Shown: positions 44,742-53,563 of the stretch, piece by piece
Numbering within the stretch: the first letter of the stretch is position 1
Layout of the letters: the number at the start of each line of letters is the position of its first letter
Program-made: the position numbers and the translations under genes
DNA from: Dyadobacter sp. CY347
Lineage (GTDB): Bacteria; Bacteroidota; Bacteroidia; Cytophagales; Spirosomataceae
Reading direction: 5' to 3'
DNA: 64,000 bases
NCBI RefSeq assembly: GCF_021502655.1
Contig: NZ_JAKFFT010000007.1
Coordinates: 124,001 to 188,000, forward strand
Notes under the pieces: generated by a model
Databases searched by the model: none
Told to the model about the DNA's origin: nothing
The model's input: only the letters and a program-made list of their open reading frames with translations

Positions 44742-46658
44742 TCATTTTGCGGAATGTGGCGGATCATAAATTAAAATTAAACTCAGTGCAAAACTCCTTC
44801 CGGGCATTGCATTGTTCCTTACATTTAAATAGAACGTGTTTGCAAGATTATTGATCTGTCCCTGCAAGCGCATTTTTACTTTATCCCAAACAAAAGTATG
44901 TTCCGCCAGCAAATTTGTGAGCGTATATCCTTCTAAAAATTGTAAGTTGTCAAAAGTGCTGAAGCGTTTGCTAATCGTCTGCGCCTGACCGGTCAGCCTT
45001 GTATTTCTATATTGGATAAATGCATTCAAATTTCCGGAATGCATGGGCACAAACACAAGCTGCTTGCCAATAATATCAGACGAATAGGCGTCATAAGCCC
45101 TTTCCTGAGAACTGTTGTTGCGTGCATACCCAAGATTAATACCCGATTTCCAGTCATTTACATCATATCGCCAGCCAGCCTGCAGCTCAATTCCGCGTGC
45201 CAGCACTTGCTGCAAGTTTTCTACGTGGTAACTTTTGGTGGGATTCCAGTAAGTCCAGTCCTTAATGCGGTTGTGATAAGCCGTTAATGATGCAGAAAAT
45301 CCATGGTTTAAAGGCGTAGCAATGTTTTGTTCCAGCCCGATTTCTTTATTCCAGCCATTTTCGGGCCTGATATCCGGATTTCCCAGGTCTTTCCAAAAAC
45401 GCTCATTCAATGTAGGCACGCGGTAACTTCTTCCTACCGAACCCTTTGCTTTCAAATTGTAACCTTCTTTTTGGGCTAAAACATATTCTGCACCCAGCGA
45501 AGGCGTGAATGGCGGATCGAATTTGGTTACAAATGCTTGCCGCAGGTTTGCGGAAACGACCAGGCGCGCAGTTGCTTGCCAGCGGGTAAGCAGGAAAAGG
45601 TCGCCTCTGTTTTCGGTAACCAATGCTTTATCATATCCCGCAACATGCGCGCGGTAATGTGCCCATTCGCCACCCGCCTTGATTTGAAACTGATTGAATT
45701 GAAAATCGCGTTCAATGCGGTTTGAAAATTTGTCGGTTACTGCATGGTCCAATTGGCGGTAATCGCCTTTCGCATAATCTATAATGTCCCTTACCCAGGA
45801 AGTCCGGATTGTAAAATCCTTGTAATTATAGCGCAGCATGGTTCGGTAAGCCTCTGTTAATGTCAGCTCACGGCCCGCTTTGTCCTCAGGTGTTAATGTA
45901 AGCCGGTTGCGGGTCAGCCACACATGCGCCGAAATCTGGTGATCATTTTTTGAATTGAAAAACAGATCCTGTACGAGGCCGCTCTGCAAGGAAGACGATG
46001 GCAAGACTGTATACTGATTCCGTTCTGAATAAGGGAAATCGTTGTTCATACGACCGTCATACACATTGGTTTTCCCCGAAAAGCTCCACTGATCATTGAT
46101 CACAGCTGCATAACGGGCTGTAACCTGCGTCTGATGATTGTTAAAACTTTCGTGCTGACGGCCAACAGAAAGCTGCAAAGGCCGAGTTGAAGGCGCACTT
46201 CCCAGCAAAATGCTTCCACCCACCGCATCGCTCCCGACAATGCTCGCAGCAGAGCCATATTGAACAGAAAGCTGGTCAAAACCGGTTACAGGAATCGTTG
46301 AAAAATCAGTTTGGCCCAGGATAGGTGAGTTAATGTTCAGCCCATTCCATAACACAGCGGTATGATTAGCCGATGTTCCACGGAAGGAAGCCGTATTTAA
46401 TTGTCCCGGCCCGTAATTTTTAAATGCGATCGGAGTGTAAAGCGAAAGCAGGTCGCTGATATTCTGAAAGCGGAAAACATTCAGGGAAGTTGAATCGAAC
46501 TTTTGAATTTTGAGCCCGCTCATGAATTTTTCAGGAACAAAACCTTTGACGATAACAGGTTCAAGGCGAATGCTATCTCGTTGCGCAACAAGCATTTCCG
46601 GGAAGAAAAGGCATGTGGCAATGGTCAAAGCCAAGAAAAACTTCCGGTCAATAATCAC
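44742..46658 (-). CDS. btuB: TonB-dependent cobalamin receptor (BtuB-like)
   Basis: A 638-residue outer-membrane receptor. Signal peptide ~1-25 (ending MLVAQ), a plug domain ~45-150 (FRFQNISDLLSLYTPIAFKN, GPGQLNTASFRGTSANHTAVLWNGL), and a 22-strand beta-barrel ending in an aromatic-rich terminal strand (SFALSLILIYDPPHSAK). A cobalamin riboswitch precedes it, and a BtuG-like lipoprotein follows, so the transported substrate is most likely vitamin B12 or a related corrinoid. Energy would come from the ExbD/TonB proteins at the left end of the window. Confidence 0.87.
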   Translation of the reverse strand: MIIDRKFFLALTIATCLFFPEMLVAQRDSIRLEPVIVKGFVPEKFMSGLKIQKFDSTSLNVFRFQNISDLLSLYTPIAFKNYGPGQLNTASFRGTSANHTAVLWNGLNINSPILGQTDFSTIPVTGFDQLSVQYGSAASIVGSDAVGGSILLGSAPSTRPLQLSVGRQHESFNNHQTQVTARYAAVINDQWSFSGKTNVYDGRMNNDFPYSERNQYTVLPSSSLQSGLVQDLFFNSKNDHQISAHVWLTRNRLTLTPEDKAGRELTLTEAYRTMLRYNYKDFTIRTSWVRDIIDYAKGDYRQLDHAVTDKFSNRIERDFQFNQFQIKAGGEWAHYRAHVAGYDKALVTENRGDLFLLTRWQATARLVVSANLRQAFVTKFDPPFTPSLGAEYVLAQKEGYNLKAKGSVGRSYRVPTLNERFWKDLGNPDIRPENGWNKEIGLEQNIATPLNHGFSASLTAYHNRIKDWTYWNPTKSYHVENLQQVLARGIELQAGWRYDVNDWKSGINLGYARNNSSQERAYDAYSSDIIGKQLVFVPMHSGNLNAFIQYRNTRLTGQAQTISKRFSTFDNLQFLEGYTLTNLLAEHTFVWDKVKMRLQGQINNLANTFYLNVRNNAMPGRSFALSLILIYDPPHSAK

Positions 46659-46725
46659 CCTGGTGTCAAATATGTAGCACGATCAGCTTCGCTTTTCCTC
46701 CGAAAACAAATTTGATGAATTCATT

Positions 46726-46896
46726 CTTTGGCAGGTCTCCTGGCTTGTCTCTTGATCCATGGCCTTCCCGTTCGTGGAACAGTGGCATGGGGGATGGATC
46801 ATTTTTACAGACTCACAGTTGCGGGGACAGCTTCCGGTTCAACGGAATTCCCTATTAAGCCTTATTGCCGCATTGAAGCAGCTTATGGCGCCAAAG
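46726..46896 (-). ncRNA. Cobalamin riboswitch
   Basis: On the minus strand, 68 bases upstream of the btuB-like gene. The conserved elements appear in order: P1 arms CTTTGGC (46890-46896) and GCCAAAG (46726-46732), GCTTAATAGGGAATTCCG, the B12 box GCTGTCCCCGCAACTGTGA (about 46814-46832), GCCACTG, GGGAAGG and CAGGAGACCTGCC. It is expected to bind adenosylcobalamin or another cobalamin and turn off the downstream receptor. Confidence 0.93.
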
Positions 46897-46899
46897 GTG

Positions 46900-46907
46900 C
46901 AAAGGTA
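46900..46907 (-). promoter_or_regulatory. Promoter -7 element of the riboswitch transcript
   Basis: TACCTTTG on the minus strand, perfect TANNTTTG. It ends 4 bases before the first base of riboswitch P1, so transcription would begin almost exactly at P1. Confidence 0.75.
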
Positions 46908-46945
46908 GGAAATTGGCCGGATTTCCGACTCTGTACGATATGCTT

Positions 46946-46953
46946 TATCTTTG
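46946..46953 (+). promoter_or_regulatory. -7 element of the EamA transporter gene
   Basis: TATCTTTG on the plus strand, a TANNTTTG match. It lies 19 bases before the TTG start at 46973, divergent from the riboswitch promoter 40 bases away. Confidence 0.55.
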
Positions 46954-46972
46954 GCCAAAATCCTGATCATTT

Positions 46973-47911
46973 TTGGCTGCTCCCGCTCAAAACTTAACCG
47001 TAACTTCTTCGCAAAAAGGCATATACCTGATGCTGGGCGCTGCGTTTTTCTTTTCCCTCACATCGGCCATTTCCAAATGGCTGGGCCGTGATTTTCACAT
47101 TGTGCAACTGGTATTTTTCAGGAACATTGTGGGCGTGGTCTTTGTGGTGACCAGCATTTGGCGCCGCCCGATCCGGCAGCAGGGAGGCAAACTCGGCTTG
47201 CTTATTTTTCGGGGTGTTGTGGGTACATTATCGCTATACATGCTTTTTTATGCTATTCAAACATTGGGATTAGGCCGCGCTTCCACTTACCAATACACAT
47301 ATCCTATTTTCTTAGCATTGTTATCCTGGCTGCTGATCGGTGAAACGCTGAATGCGCGTGAGTGGGCGGCTATTTTTGTTGGTTTCACCGGCATCATGTT
47401 CGTTTTTCGGCCGGACCTTTCGATTTCGTTCCGGGATAATGCCTTGGGGCTTGGTAATGCATTGCTAACCGCCATTTCTTATTTATCTATCAGGCAGTTA
47501 GGCATTGTTTATGACACGCGGGCGATCATTCTTTCGTTCATGCTGAGCGGCATTATCATGCCTGTTATCTCCATGCTCGTAGGGACTTATTATCCCATGG
47601 AAAATCTCGATTTCCTGATCGGTACATTCACCTGGCCAGCCAACATTTCACAATGGCTGGGATTTCTGGCACTTGGATTAACAGCATTAATGGGCCAACG
47701 AATGCTGACGCAGTCTTTTACATTCGACAAAGCAGGACGCGTCGCCGCGATTGGTTATTCCAACATTTTATTTTCAGTTTTAATCGGATTTTTCATGGGC
47801 GAAGCCATTCCTTCACTTTCCATGCTAACCGGCATGTTGCTGATTGTGGCGGGAGGGATTATGGTTTCGCTGGCCAAAAGAAAACCTGCGGTTTCCAGTG
47901 ATTTGGAATAA
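46973..47911 (+). CDS. EamA/DMT-family transporter
   Basis: A 312-residue membrane protein with about ten helices and two EamA halves (LGAAFFFSLTSAISKWLG ... GETLNAREWAAIFVGFTGI; then GEAIPSLSMLTGMLLIVAGGI). These exporters handle amino acids or other small metabolites. The start is TTG at 46973: an in-frame TGA lies two codons upstream and the first ATG (47029) would cut into helix 1. A promoter element 19 bases upstream supports the TTG. Substrate unknown. Confidence 0.88.
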   Translation: MAAPAQNLTVTSSQKGIYLMLGAAFFFSLTSAISKWLGRDFHIVQLVFFRNIVGVVFVVTSIWRRPIRQQGGKLGLLIFRGVVGTLSLYMLFYAIQTLGLGRASTYQYTYPIFLALLSWLLIGETLNAREWAAIFVGFTGIMFVFRPDLSISFRDNALGLGNALLTAISYLSIRQLGIVYDTRAIILSFMLSGIIMPVISMLVGTYYPMENLDFLIGTFTWPANISQWLGFLALGLTALMGQRMLTQSFTFDKAGRVAAIGYSNILFSVLIGFFMGEAIPSLSMLTGMLLIVAGGIMVSLAKRKPAVSSDLE

Positions 47912-47976
47912 AGTCGGTCATTCTGAACAATTATTCCGCATTGAAAAATGTTAACTTATTGAAATCAAATGAAGTT

Positions 47977-48534
47977 ATGAAACGATCAGCTACATCTCTT
48001 TTTCTGTTTTTTGTCATGCTTACCGTCGCAACGGGCTCCAAATCCGATGGGAATCGGCCTGCGGAAGGCATTCAATGGCTGACAATTGAAGAAGCTTACG
48101 CCAAAATTCAGCAGGAGCCACGAAAGGTTATGATTGATGTTTATACGGATTGGTGTGGCTGGTGCAAAGTAATGGACCGCGAAACTTTCAAAAACAAAGC
48201 CGTGGTTGAATACGTCAACCGCAAATACTACGCGGTCAAACTCGACGCTGAACAGAAAAAAGCCATCACATTAGGCGATAAAAAATTTGAATTCCTTGCC
48301 GAAGGCGGCCGCGGCGTACATCAGCTTGCATTGGCATTAACCAACAACCAGCCAAGCTATCCAACCACCGTTTTCCTGGACGATAAATTCAACATGATCC
48401 AGCCACTACCCGGCTACATGAAACCCAAAGAATTCCACCAGGTTATCACCTTCATAGGCGAAGATTACCACAAAAAAGAAGCATTCGAAGACTATAAAGC
48501 GAAGACTTATAGTTCGTTGTTTGCGGGTAAGTAG
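47977..48534 (+). CDS. Exported thioredoxin-like protein
   Basis: A 185-residue protein. The ATG at 47977 gives a signal peptide (about 1-20, LFLFFVMLTVATGSK), and then a thioredoxin-like fold with DVYTDWCGWCKVMDRETF (CGWC about residues 62-65) and a cis-Pro region PSYPTTVFL. The pattern is that of periplasmic DUF255/thioredoxin_7 proteins. Likely a redox or disulphide role in the envelope. Confidence 0.88.
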   Translation: MKRSATSLFLFFVMLTVATGSKSDGNRPAEGIQWLTIEEAYAKIQQEPRKVMIDVYTDWCGWCKVMDRETFKNKAVVEYVNRKYYAVKLDAEQKKAITLGDKKFEFLAEGGRGVHQLALALTNNQPSYPTTVFLDDKFNMIQPLPGYMKPKEFHQVITFIGEDYHKKEAFEDYKAKTYSSLFAGK

Positions 48535-48548
48535 GCTTGTTAAGCTCC

Positions 48549-49622
48549 CTAAACCGTCTCGCCTTCCTGCATGCGCTCTGCGTTTTCTGCGATGCGTAGT
48601 CTTTCGATGAATTCTCCGATGTCGCCTTCCATAACGGCGGGAAGATTGTAAACTGTGTAGCCGATGCGGTGATCGGTAATGCGGCTTTGAGGATAATTGT
48701 ATGTGCGGATCTTGTCGGATCGGTCGCCGCTTCCTACCATTGATTTCCTTTGAGAGCTGATGGCATCATTATGCTCTTTCAATTTGATCTCGTAAAGTCT
48801 CGAGCGCAACACGCTCAACGCCCGGTCTTTGTTTTTCAATTGAGAACGTTCATCCTGGCAGCTCACCACCAATCCCGAAGGTATGTGTGTTAAACGAACC
48901 GCCGAATAAGTCGTGTTAACCGACTGTCCACCAGCGCCTGACGATTGAAAAGTATCCACACGCACATCATTCATATTGATCTGAACGTCCACCTCCTCAG
49001 CTTCCGGCAACACTGCTACGGATGCAGCCGATGTGTGAATGCGACCCTGCGATTCAGTTTGCGGAACGCGTTGCACACGGTGTACGCCTGACTCAAATTT
49101 CATTTTCCCGTAAACGTCCTCGCCTTCAACTTTACAGATAATCTCTTTATATCCGCCGTTTGTACCTTCGGTAAAATCCATGATTGAAGAACGCCAGCCC
49201 ATTTTCTCAAAAAACCGCTGATACATTCTGAACATGTCACCCGCGAATATCGCAGCTTCATCACCACCGGTTCCGCCGCGGACTTCGAGGATAATGTTGC
49301 GGCTATCGTTAGGATCTTTTGGAATAAGTAGCTCTTTAATAGCTTGTTCGAGCTGTTCCAATTTTGGGGTCAGGTCGTCCAGTTCTTCCTTGGCCATCTC
49401 GCGCAGCTCCTCATCTTTCTCAGTTGTGATGAGTTCTTTGGTTCCGGCAATATCTTTTTGAAGTTTCAAATAAAGTGCGTACTGCTCCACGATCTTTCCC
49501 AGATCCTTATATTCCTTGCTTATCTTGGAATAACGGGCTGAGTCGGAAACGATTTCAGGTTGTATAATTTGTTGCGAAACTTCTTCGAAACGTTCTTTTA
49601 TGGCTTCTAATTTATCGATCAT
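48549..49622 (-). CDS. prfA: Peptide chain release factor 1
   Basis: A 357-residue translation termination factor. The peptidyl-hydrolase motif is in SSGAGGQSVNTTYSAVRLTHIPSG (GGQ about residue 231), and the decoding domain precedes it. The PVT-type codon-recognition loop is not obvious by eye but length and blocks are typical of RF1. A promoter -7 element TATCTTTG on the minus strand (49660-49667) lies 38 bases upstream. Confidence 0.96.
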   Translation of the reverse strand: MIDKLEAIKERFEEVSQQIIQPEIVSDSARYSKISKEYKDLGKIVEQYALYLKLQKDIAGTKELITTEKDEELREMAKEELDDLTPKLEQLEQAIKELLIPKDPNDSRNIILEVRGGTGGDEAAIFAGDMFRMYQRFFEKMGWRSSIMDFTEGTNGGYKEIICKVEGEDVYGKMKFESGVHRVQRVPQTESQGRIHTSAASVAVLPEAEEVDVQINMNDVRVDTFQSSGAGGQSVNTTYSAVRLTHIPSGLVVSCQDERSQLKNKDRALSVLRSRLYEIKLKEHNDAISSQRKSMVGSGDRSDKIRTYNYPQSRITDHRIGYTVYNLPAVMEGDIGEFIERLRIAENAERMQEGETV

Positions 49623-49659
49623 CTTTATTGAATATCTTTGGCACCACGCATTCGGGGCA

Positions 49660-49667
49660 CAAAGATA
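49660..49667 (-). promoter_or_regulatory. -7 element of prfA
   Basis: TATCTTTG on the minus strand, 38 bases upstream of the prfA ATG. A second TATCTTTG lies on the plus strand at 49633-49640, facing it. Confidence 0.55.
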
Positions 49668-49761
49668 CGCATTTTAGATAAATGAAGGTTTTCTGAGATA
49701 TCGGCGGGCTTATGAATTAGATGCTTTGGAATACTGTTACCAATTTATAATGTGCATTGAA

Positions 49762-50343
49762 ATGAAAAAAATACTGGTTTTTGCGGCGTTGATCATGGTT
49801 ATGGCAGGCTGCGATACGGGAAACCGCGTTGAAAACACCAAAGAACTTTCCAATGAAATAAATGCGTCGAAAATTAAGCGCGTTACCAATACACAGCTCA
49901 TTTATTCTGCCGATGCCTGGGGAAAAAAGATTGCAAAAATTGCTGAAAAGGCCCTGGGTAACGAATTGGAGAAGCATCCCGACAAAGCCGGGGAAGTTTG
50001 TAAAAACCTTGGCGAAATTCCGGTCATAGCAGCATTGCAAAAAGAATATGGTGTCAAAGTTGAGCTCCTGGATCTGACTGATCTCAAAAACCCGGACCTC
50101 GCGCCGAAAGAGCGGGAATTGCTTGACGCATACCTTTACAGCGCCAAAAGCAAATCCGCCGCCAGCGACAACTTACAGCAGCTCAGCGACACATTACTCG
50201 TCTACAACGTTCCCGTCCCTACCGAAAGCATCATCTGCAAATCATGCCTGCCCAAAGACGAAACCCCCTTCGCCGTTTGGAGACTTCTGTTTAACAAAAA
50301 GGACATCATCCGAAAGCTAGATGCAAAGCAGTTGAAGGATTGA
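49762..50343 (+). CDS. Tll0287-like lipoprotein with broken heme motif
   Basis: A 193-residue lipoprotein (lipobox VMAGC at ~17-21). The middle and C-terminal part follows the pattern of Tll0287/DUF3365 proteins: ELEKHPDKAGEVCKNLGEIP, an LTDLKNPDLAPKERE segment, and a late Cys pair in IICKSCLPKDE. In the family this last motif is usually CxxCH and binds heme; here it is CKSCL, with no His. The loss suggests that heme binding is gone or uses another ligand. Family assignment is by pattern only. The next gene encodes an HExxH protein. Confidence 0.62.
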   Translation: MKKILVFAALIMVMAGCDTGNRVENTKELSNEINASKIKRVTNTQLIYSADAWGKKIAKIAEKALGNELEKHPDKAGEVCKNLGEIPVIAALQKEYGVKVELLDLTDLKNPDLAPKERELLDAYLYSAKSKSAASDNLQQLSDTLLVYNVPVPTESIICKSCLPKDETPFAVWRLLFNKKDIIRKLDAKQLKD

Positions 50344-50408
50344 TTTTGTCTCTAAGGAACGCTTTTTTAAAGACCAGGAGTAAAAACTACCACTTCATTT
50401 CACTCCTT

Positions 50409-50987
50409 ATGCAGGCTCCTGTTAATAAAACGATTCCGAAAGTTATTGAGAATGAGGTTTTAAAGGCTTTGTCTTTTTATCCGGAGTTACAGGAGACGCG
50501 CATTGATTTTGTATTTAAAAAGAACATCAAGCGGTCTGTCATGCAGGCGCAGCCCAAAATTGGGACGATGTTTGGGGCAAAACGGGGCTATAACATCAAC
50601 ATTAGCGCGCTTTTCCGGTTGACAACTTCTGCGATTCCCATTCACCAGATCCCGCCGGACATTATGGTCGGCTGGATTGGGCACGAACTAGGGCACGTGA
50701 TGGATTATGAAAACAGGGATGTTCTGGGGATGATGCGGTTTGGGATTGGTTATCTGTTTTCAACCAAATATATACGGCAGGCGGAAAGGGTTGCGGATAC
50801 TTATGCCGTAAACCATGGATTAGGAAGCTATATCGTTAAAACAAAGCACTTTATCCTTAATCACGCGAGTTTGTCGGAGAAATATAAAAACAAAATCGCC
50901 CGGCTGTATCTTTCGCCGGACGACATTATGGAGCAGGTTAGGAAGCTTGAAATAGCTCAACTGGATGATGAGAATCAGGAGAACTAA
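50409..50987 (+). CDS. Small HExxH-containing putative metalloprotease
   Basis: A 192-residue protein with a zinc-binding HELGH in GWIGHELGHVMDYENRD (about residues 91-105), and a later glutamate-rich helix (YIRQAERVADTYAVNHGLG) that may supply the third ligand, Glu or Asp, as in M48-like or gluzincin proteases. ATG 50409 (MQAPVNKTIPK) is preferred; an upstream TTG would overlap the previous stop. It follows the lipoprotein gene by 65 bases, and its stop overlaps the convergent GH3 stop by 4 bases. Family unknown. Confidence 0.72.
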   Translation: MQAPVNKTIPKVIENEVLKALSFYPELQETRIDFVFKKNIKRSVMQAQPKIGTMFGAKRGYNINISALFRLTTSAIPIHQIPPDIMVGWIGHELGHVMDYENRDVLGMMRFGIGYLFSTKYIRQAERVADTYAVNHGLGSYIVKTKHFILNHASLSEKYKNKIARLYLSPDDIMEQVRKLEIAQLDDENQEN

Positions 50988-52504
50988 GAGTTGTTTCTGA
51001 CATAATATTCAAATTTCAGAAAATCTTCTTCCTTCATAACGCGTGGGATTTTGACCTGTCCGCCCAGTTTTTTAGTGTCTTCGCTCCATTTGTAGAAAAT
51101 TTCTTCCGGGATCAGTTCTGTTTCTATACCCGTTAAAGCGCGCCCTCGCGCAACATTGTAGTTCTTATTATTCTCCCGAAGTGTCTTATCCAGCGACTCT
51201 GCGACTTTTTCGCAATCCGGAAATTTATCACAACTTAAAAACCATTTGTGAATGTAATCTTCGCCCCGGTGAACTGCTGCGACGATAAATTCTTTGATCA
51301 CCACATCATATTCCTGCTCAACAACCCGCAGCGCGGCATTCATTTGATTTACAGAAAGTTGCGAACCAACTACATTCAAAAAATGCTTGGTACGGCCTGT
51401 GATTTTAATCTCAGCTTTTGATTTGTCCGTAATTTGAACCGTATCACCGATCATGTAACGCCACGCGCCTGATACTGTGGATATTAGCAGCACATATTCT
51501 ACATTTTCCTCTGCATTAGCGAGAGATAAGACCGTTGATCCAGGTTTAACCAGGCCGTTCTCATCGACATGGTCACCATCGAAAGGCACGAATTCGTAGA
51601 AGATGCCATTATCCGGAAAAAGCGCCATGGAGGCCGTATCGGGGCGTTTTTGAATAGCAATGAAGCCTTCGGAAGCCAGGTAAGTGTCAATGTAAATGAG
51701 CGGGTGCGCAAATAACTGTTCAAGGCTTTTCCGGTAAGGCTCAAATGCAACCCCTCCCGTTGTATAAACCATCAGATTGGGCCATATCTCGTGAATGTTG
51801 TTCAGTTTGTTGTGGCTAATGATCTCTTTCAGCATTAATTCAACCCAGGCCGGAATGCCTGAAATACACCCGATATCCCATTTTGGGGCTTCTTCTGCGA
51901 TTCTCTTTACGCGCTCGTCCCAGTCGGCTATATCTGCAATTTCTCTCCCCGGCTTGTAAAATCCGCCAAACCAAGTCGGCAGGTTACTGGCACTGATCCC
52001 GCTGATCTCACCTTCCTGATGGTCGTCTTTCTGGATCAGTGAAGTGCTGCTGCCGAGCATTAATATTTGTTTGGTAAAAAAATCACCAGGCAAATCGAAT
52101 GCATGAATATTTGTAATTTCTGAAATGCCCGCTTTTCTGATCACATTCAGCATATCATCTGTTACGGGAATGTATTTGCTCGCACTCGTAGTTCCGCTGC
52201 TCAGCGCAAAATACTGCTGTCCGCCCGGCCAGGTCACATTCTGATGGCCTTCCAGCAAATAATGCCACCATTCTTCGTACATTTTATCGTAATCGTGAAC
52301 CGGCACTTTGTTTTGAAAAGCAGTAACAACATCATCCGCTTTCAGGAGCTCCGAAAAGTCATACGCTTTTCCAAAAGCCGTTAATCGGGCTGTTCCTAGC
52401 AGGTTTCGTAAAACTTTCTCCTGTGCTTTAACGGGATCAGGATCACTGGTAAGCATTCCTGTGAAATCAATTGCCTTTTTAATCAGTTCTCCGATTACCG
52501 CCAT
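50984..52504 (-). CDS. GH3 auxin-responsive promoter-family acyl-adenylating enzyme
   Basis: A 506-residue protein of the GH3 type in the ANL superfamily. It reads FALSSGTTSASKYIPVTDDM (the ATP-binding SSGTTS block, about residue 104), a central YTTGGVAFEP, and GDTVQITDKSKAEIKITGRTKHFLNVVG near the C-terminus. In plants GH3 enzymes conjugate amino acids to hormones. Bacterial homologues are widespread but their substrates are not known. The ATG at 52504 gives a normal length. Confidence 0.9.
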   Translation of the reverse strand: MAVIGELIKKAIDFTGMLTSDPDPVKAQEKVLRNLLGTARLTAFGKAYDFSELLKADDVVTAFQNKVPVHDYDKMYEEWWHYLLEGHQNVTWPGGQQYFALSSGTTSASKYIPVTDDMLNVIRKAGISEITNIHAFDLPGDFFTKQILMLGSSTSLIQKDDHQEGEISGISASNLPTWFGGFYKPGREIADIADWDERVKRIAEEAPKWDIGCISGIPAWVELMLKEIISHNKLNNIHEIWPNLMVYTTGGVAFEPYRKSLEQLFAHPLIYIDTYLASEGFIAIQKRPDTASMALFPDNGIFYEFVPFDGDHVDENGLVKPGSTVLSLANAEENVEYVLLISTVSGAWRYMIGDTVQITDKSKAEIKITGRTKHFLNVVGSQLSVNQMNAALRVVEQEYDVVIKEFIVAAVHRGEDYIHKWFLSCDKFPDCEKVAESLDKTLRENNKNYNVARGRALTGIETELIPEEIFYKWSEDTKKLGGQVKIPRVMKEEDFLKFEYYVRNNS

Positions 52505-52563
52505 GCGTATATGATGCTTTAATTGAACAAAATCATTTGATAAAATAAGGATTTTAAAAACCC

Positions 52564-53544
52564 ATGCCACTTCATAAATTTGATTTTCCAAAACATATCA
52601 GCATGTCTATGAAGACATTGAAAGAGGTCAAAACTTCGTGCTATCTAATTTTTAAGGGCATACTCGCATTGTTTATGCTCATATTCGGGTTGAATCCTGT
52701 GGCTTTCGCTCAAAATAACATCCTGGTTTTTCAGTCGGATTTTGGTTTAAAGGACGGAGCGGTTTCAGCTATGAAAGGTGTTGCTACTAGCGTGTCGCCA
52801 AACCTGAAAATGTACGATGTAACCCACGAAATCCCCGCCTTTAACATTTGGGAGGCGTCTTACCGATTGGTTCAAACTGCTCCTTACTGGCCAGCAGGGA
52901 CCGTTTTTGTGTCGGTTGTGGATCCGGGAGTGGGAACTGATCGGAAATCCGTGGTCATGAAATCCAGATCAGGACATTATTTCGTAACACCCGATAATGG
53001 AACATTAACATTGGTTGCTGAACAGCTTGGCATTCAGGAAGTTAGGGAAATTGATGAAGCGGTCAACCGGCGGAAAGATTCAAATGAATCCTATACATTT
53101 CATGGCAGGGATGTGTACGCGTTTACAGCTGCACGTTTGGCTGCGAACGTCATTACGATGGATCAGGTAGGTAAGAAGCTTGATAATCAAGTGGTTTCCA
53201 TTCCGTATCAAAAGGCGGTTTTTGAAAACGGGCAGCTTAGGGGCAGCATTTCTATTTTAGATGTCCAATATGGGAATGTTTGGACCAACATTAATAAAAA
53301 GCTGTTCAACAGACTGAACGTAAAACTAGGCGAGGACGTCCGTGTGCAGGTTTTTAATAAAAATGAGAAGATTTACGAAGGCAAAGTTCGCTATGTGAAC
53401 ACGTTCGGGGAAGTGAAAGAAGGAGCGGATGTGGGTTACTTCAACAGCCTGCTGAATTTCTCTCTCGGAATTAATATGGGAAGCTTTTCTGAAAAATATA
53501 AGGTGTCAAGCGGAGGGGAGTGGCGAGTTGTTTTAACCAAATAA
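52564..53544 (+). CDS. SAM hydroxide adenosyltransferase-like protein with signal peptide
   Basis: A 326-residue member of the fluorinase/chlorinase/DUF62 family, which usually turns S-adenosylmethionine and water into adenosine and methionine. The Asp, Arg and His used for hydroxide activation are present in VVDPGVGTDRK (about 120-130) and TFHGRDVYAF (about 178). Unusually, the N-terminus has a Sec signal-like segment (GILALFMLIFGLNPVAFAQ), which would carry the enzyme out of the cytosol, where SAM is made. In-frame ATGs at 52603 and 52609 may be the true starts. Confidence 0.88.
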   Translation: MPLHKFDFPKHISMSMKTLKEVKTSCYLIFKGILALFMLIFGLNPVAFAQNNILVFQSDFGLKDGAVSAMKGVATSVSPNLKMYDVTHEIPAFNIWEASYRLVQTAPYWPAGTVFVSVVDPGVGTDRKSVVMKSRSGHYFVTPDNGTLTLVAEQLGIQEVREIDEAVNRRKDSNESYTFHGRDVYAFTAARLAANVITMDQVGKKLDNQVVSIPYQKAVFENGQLRGSISILDVQYGNVWTNINKKLFNRLNVKLGEDVRVQVFNKNEKIYEGKVRYVNTFGEVKEGADVGYFNSLLNFSLGINMGSFSEKYKVSSGGEWRVVLTK

Positions 53545-53563
53545 AACAACCCGCCGAAAATCA

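Noticed and set aside
46728..46997. 89-residue plus-strand frame
   Set aside because: It lies over the cobalamin riboswitch; the structure and conserved boxes explain the DNA better than a protein.
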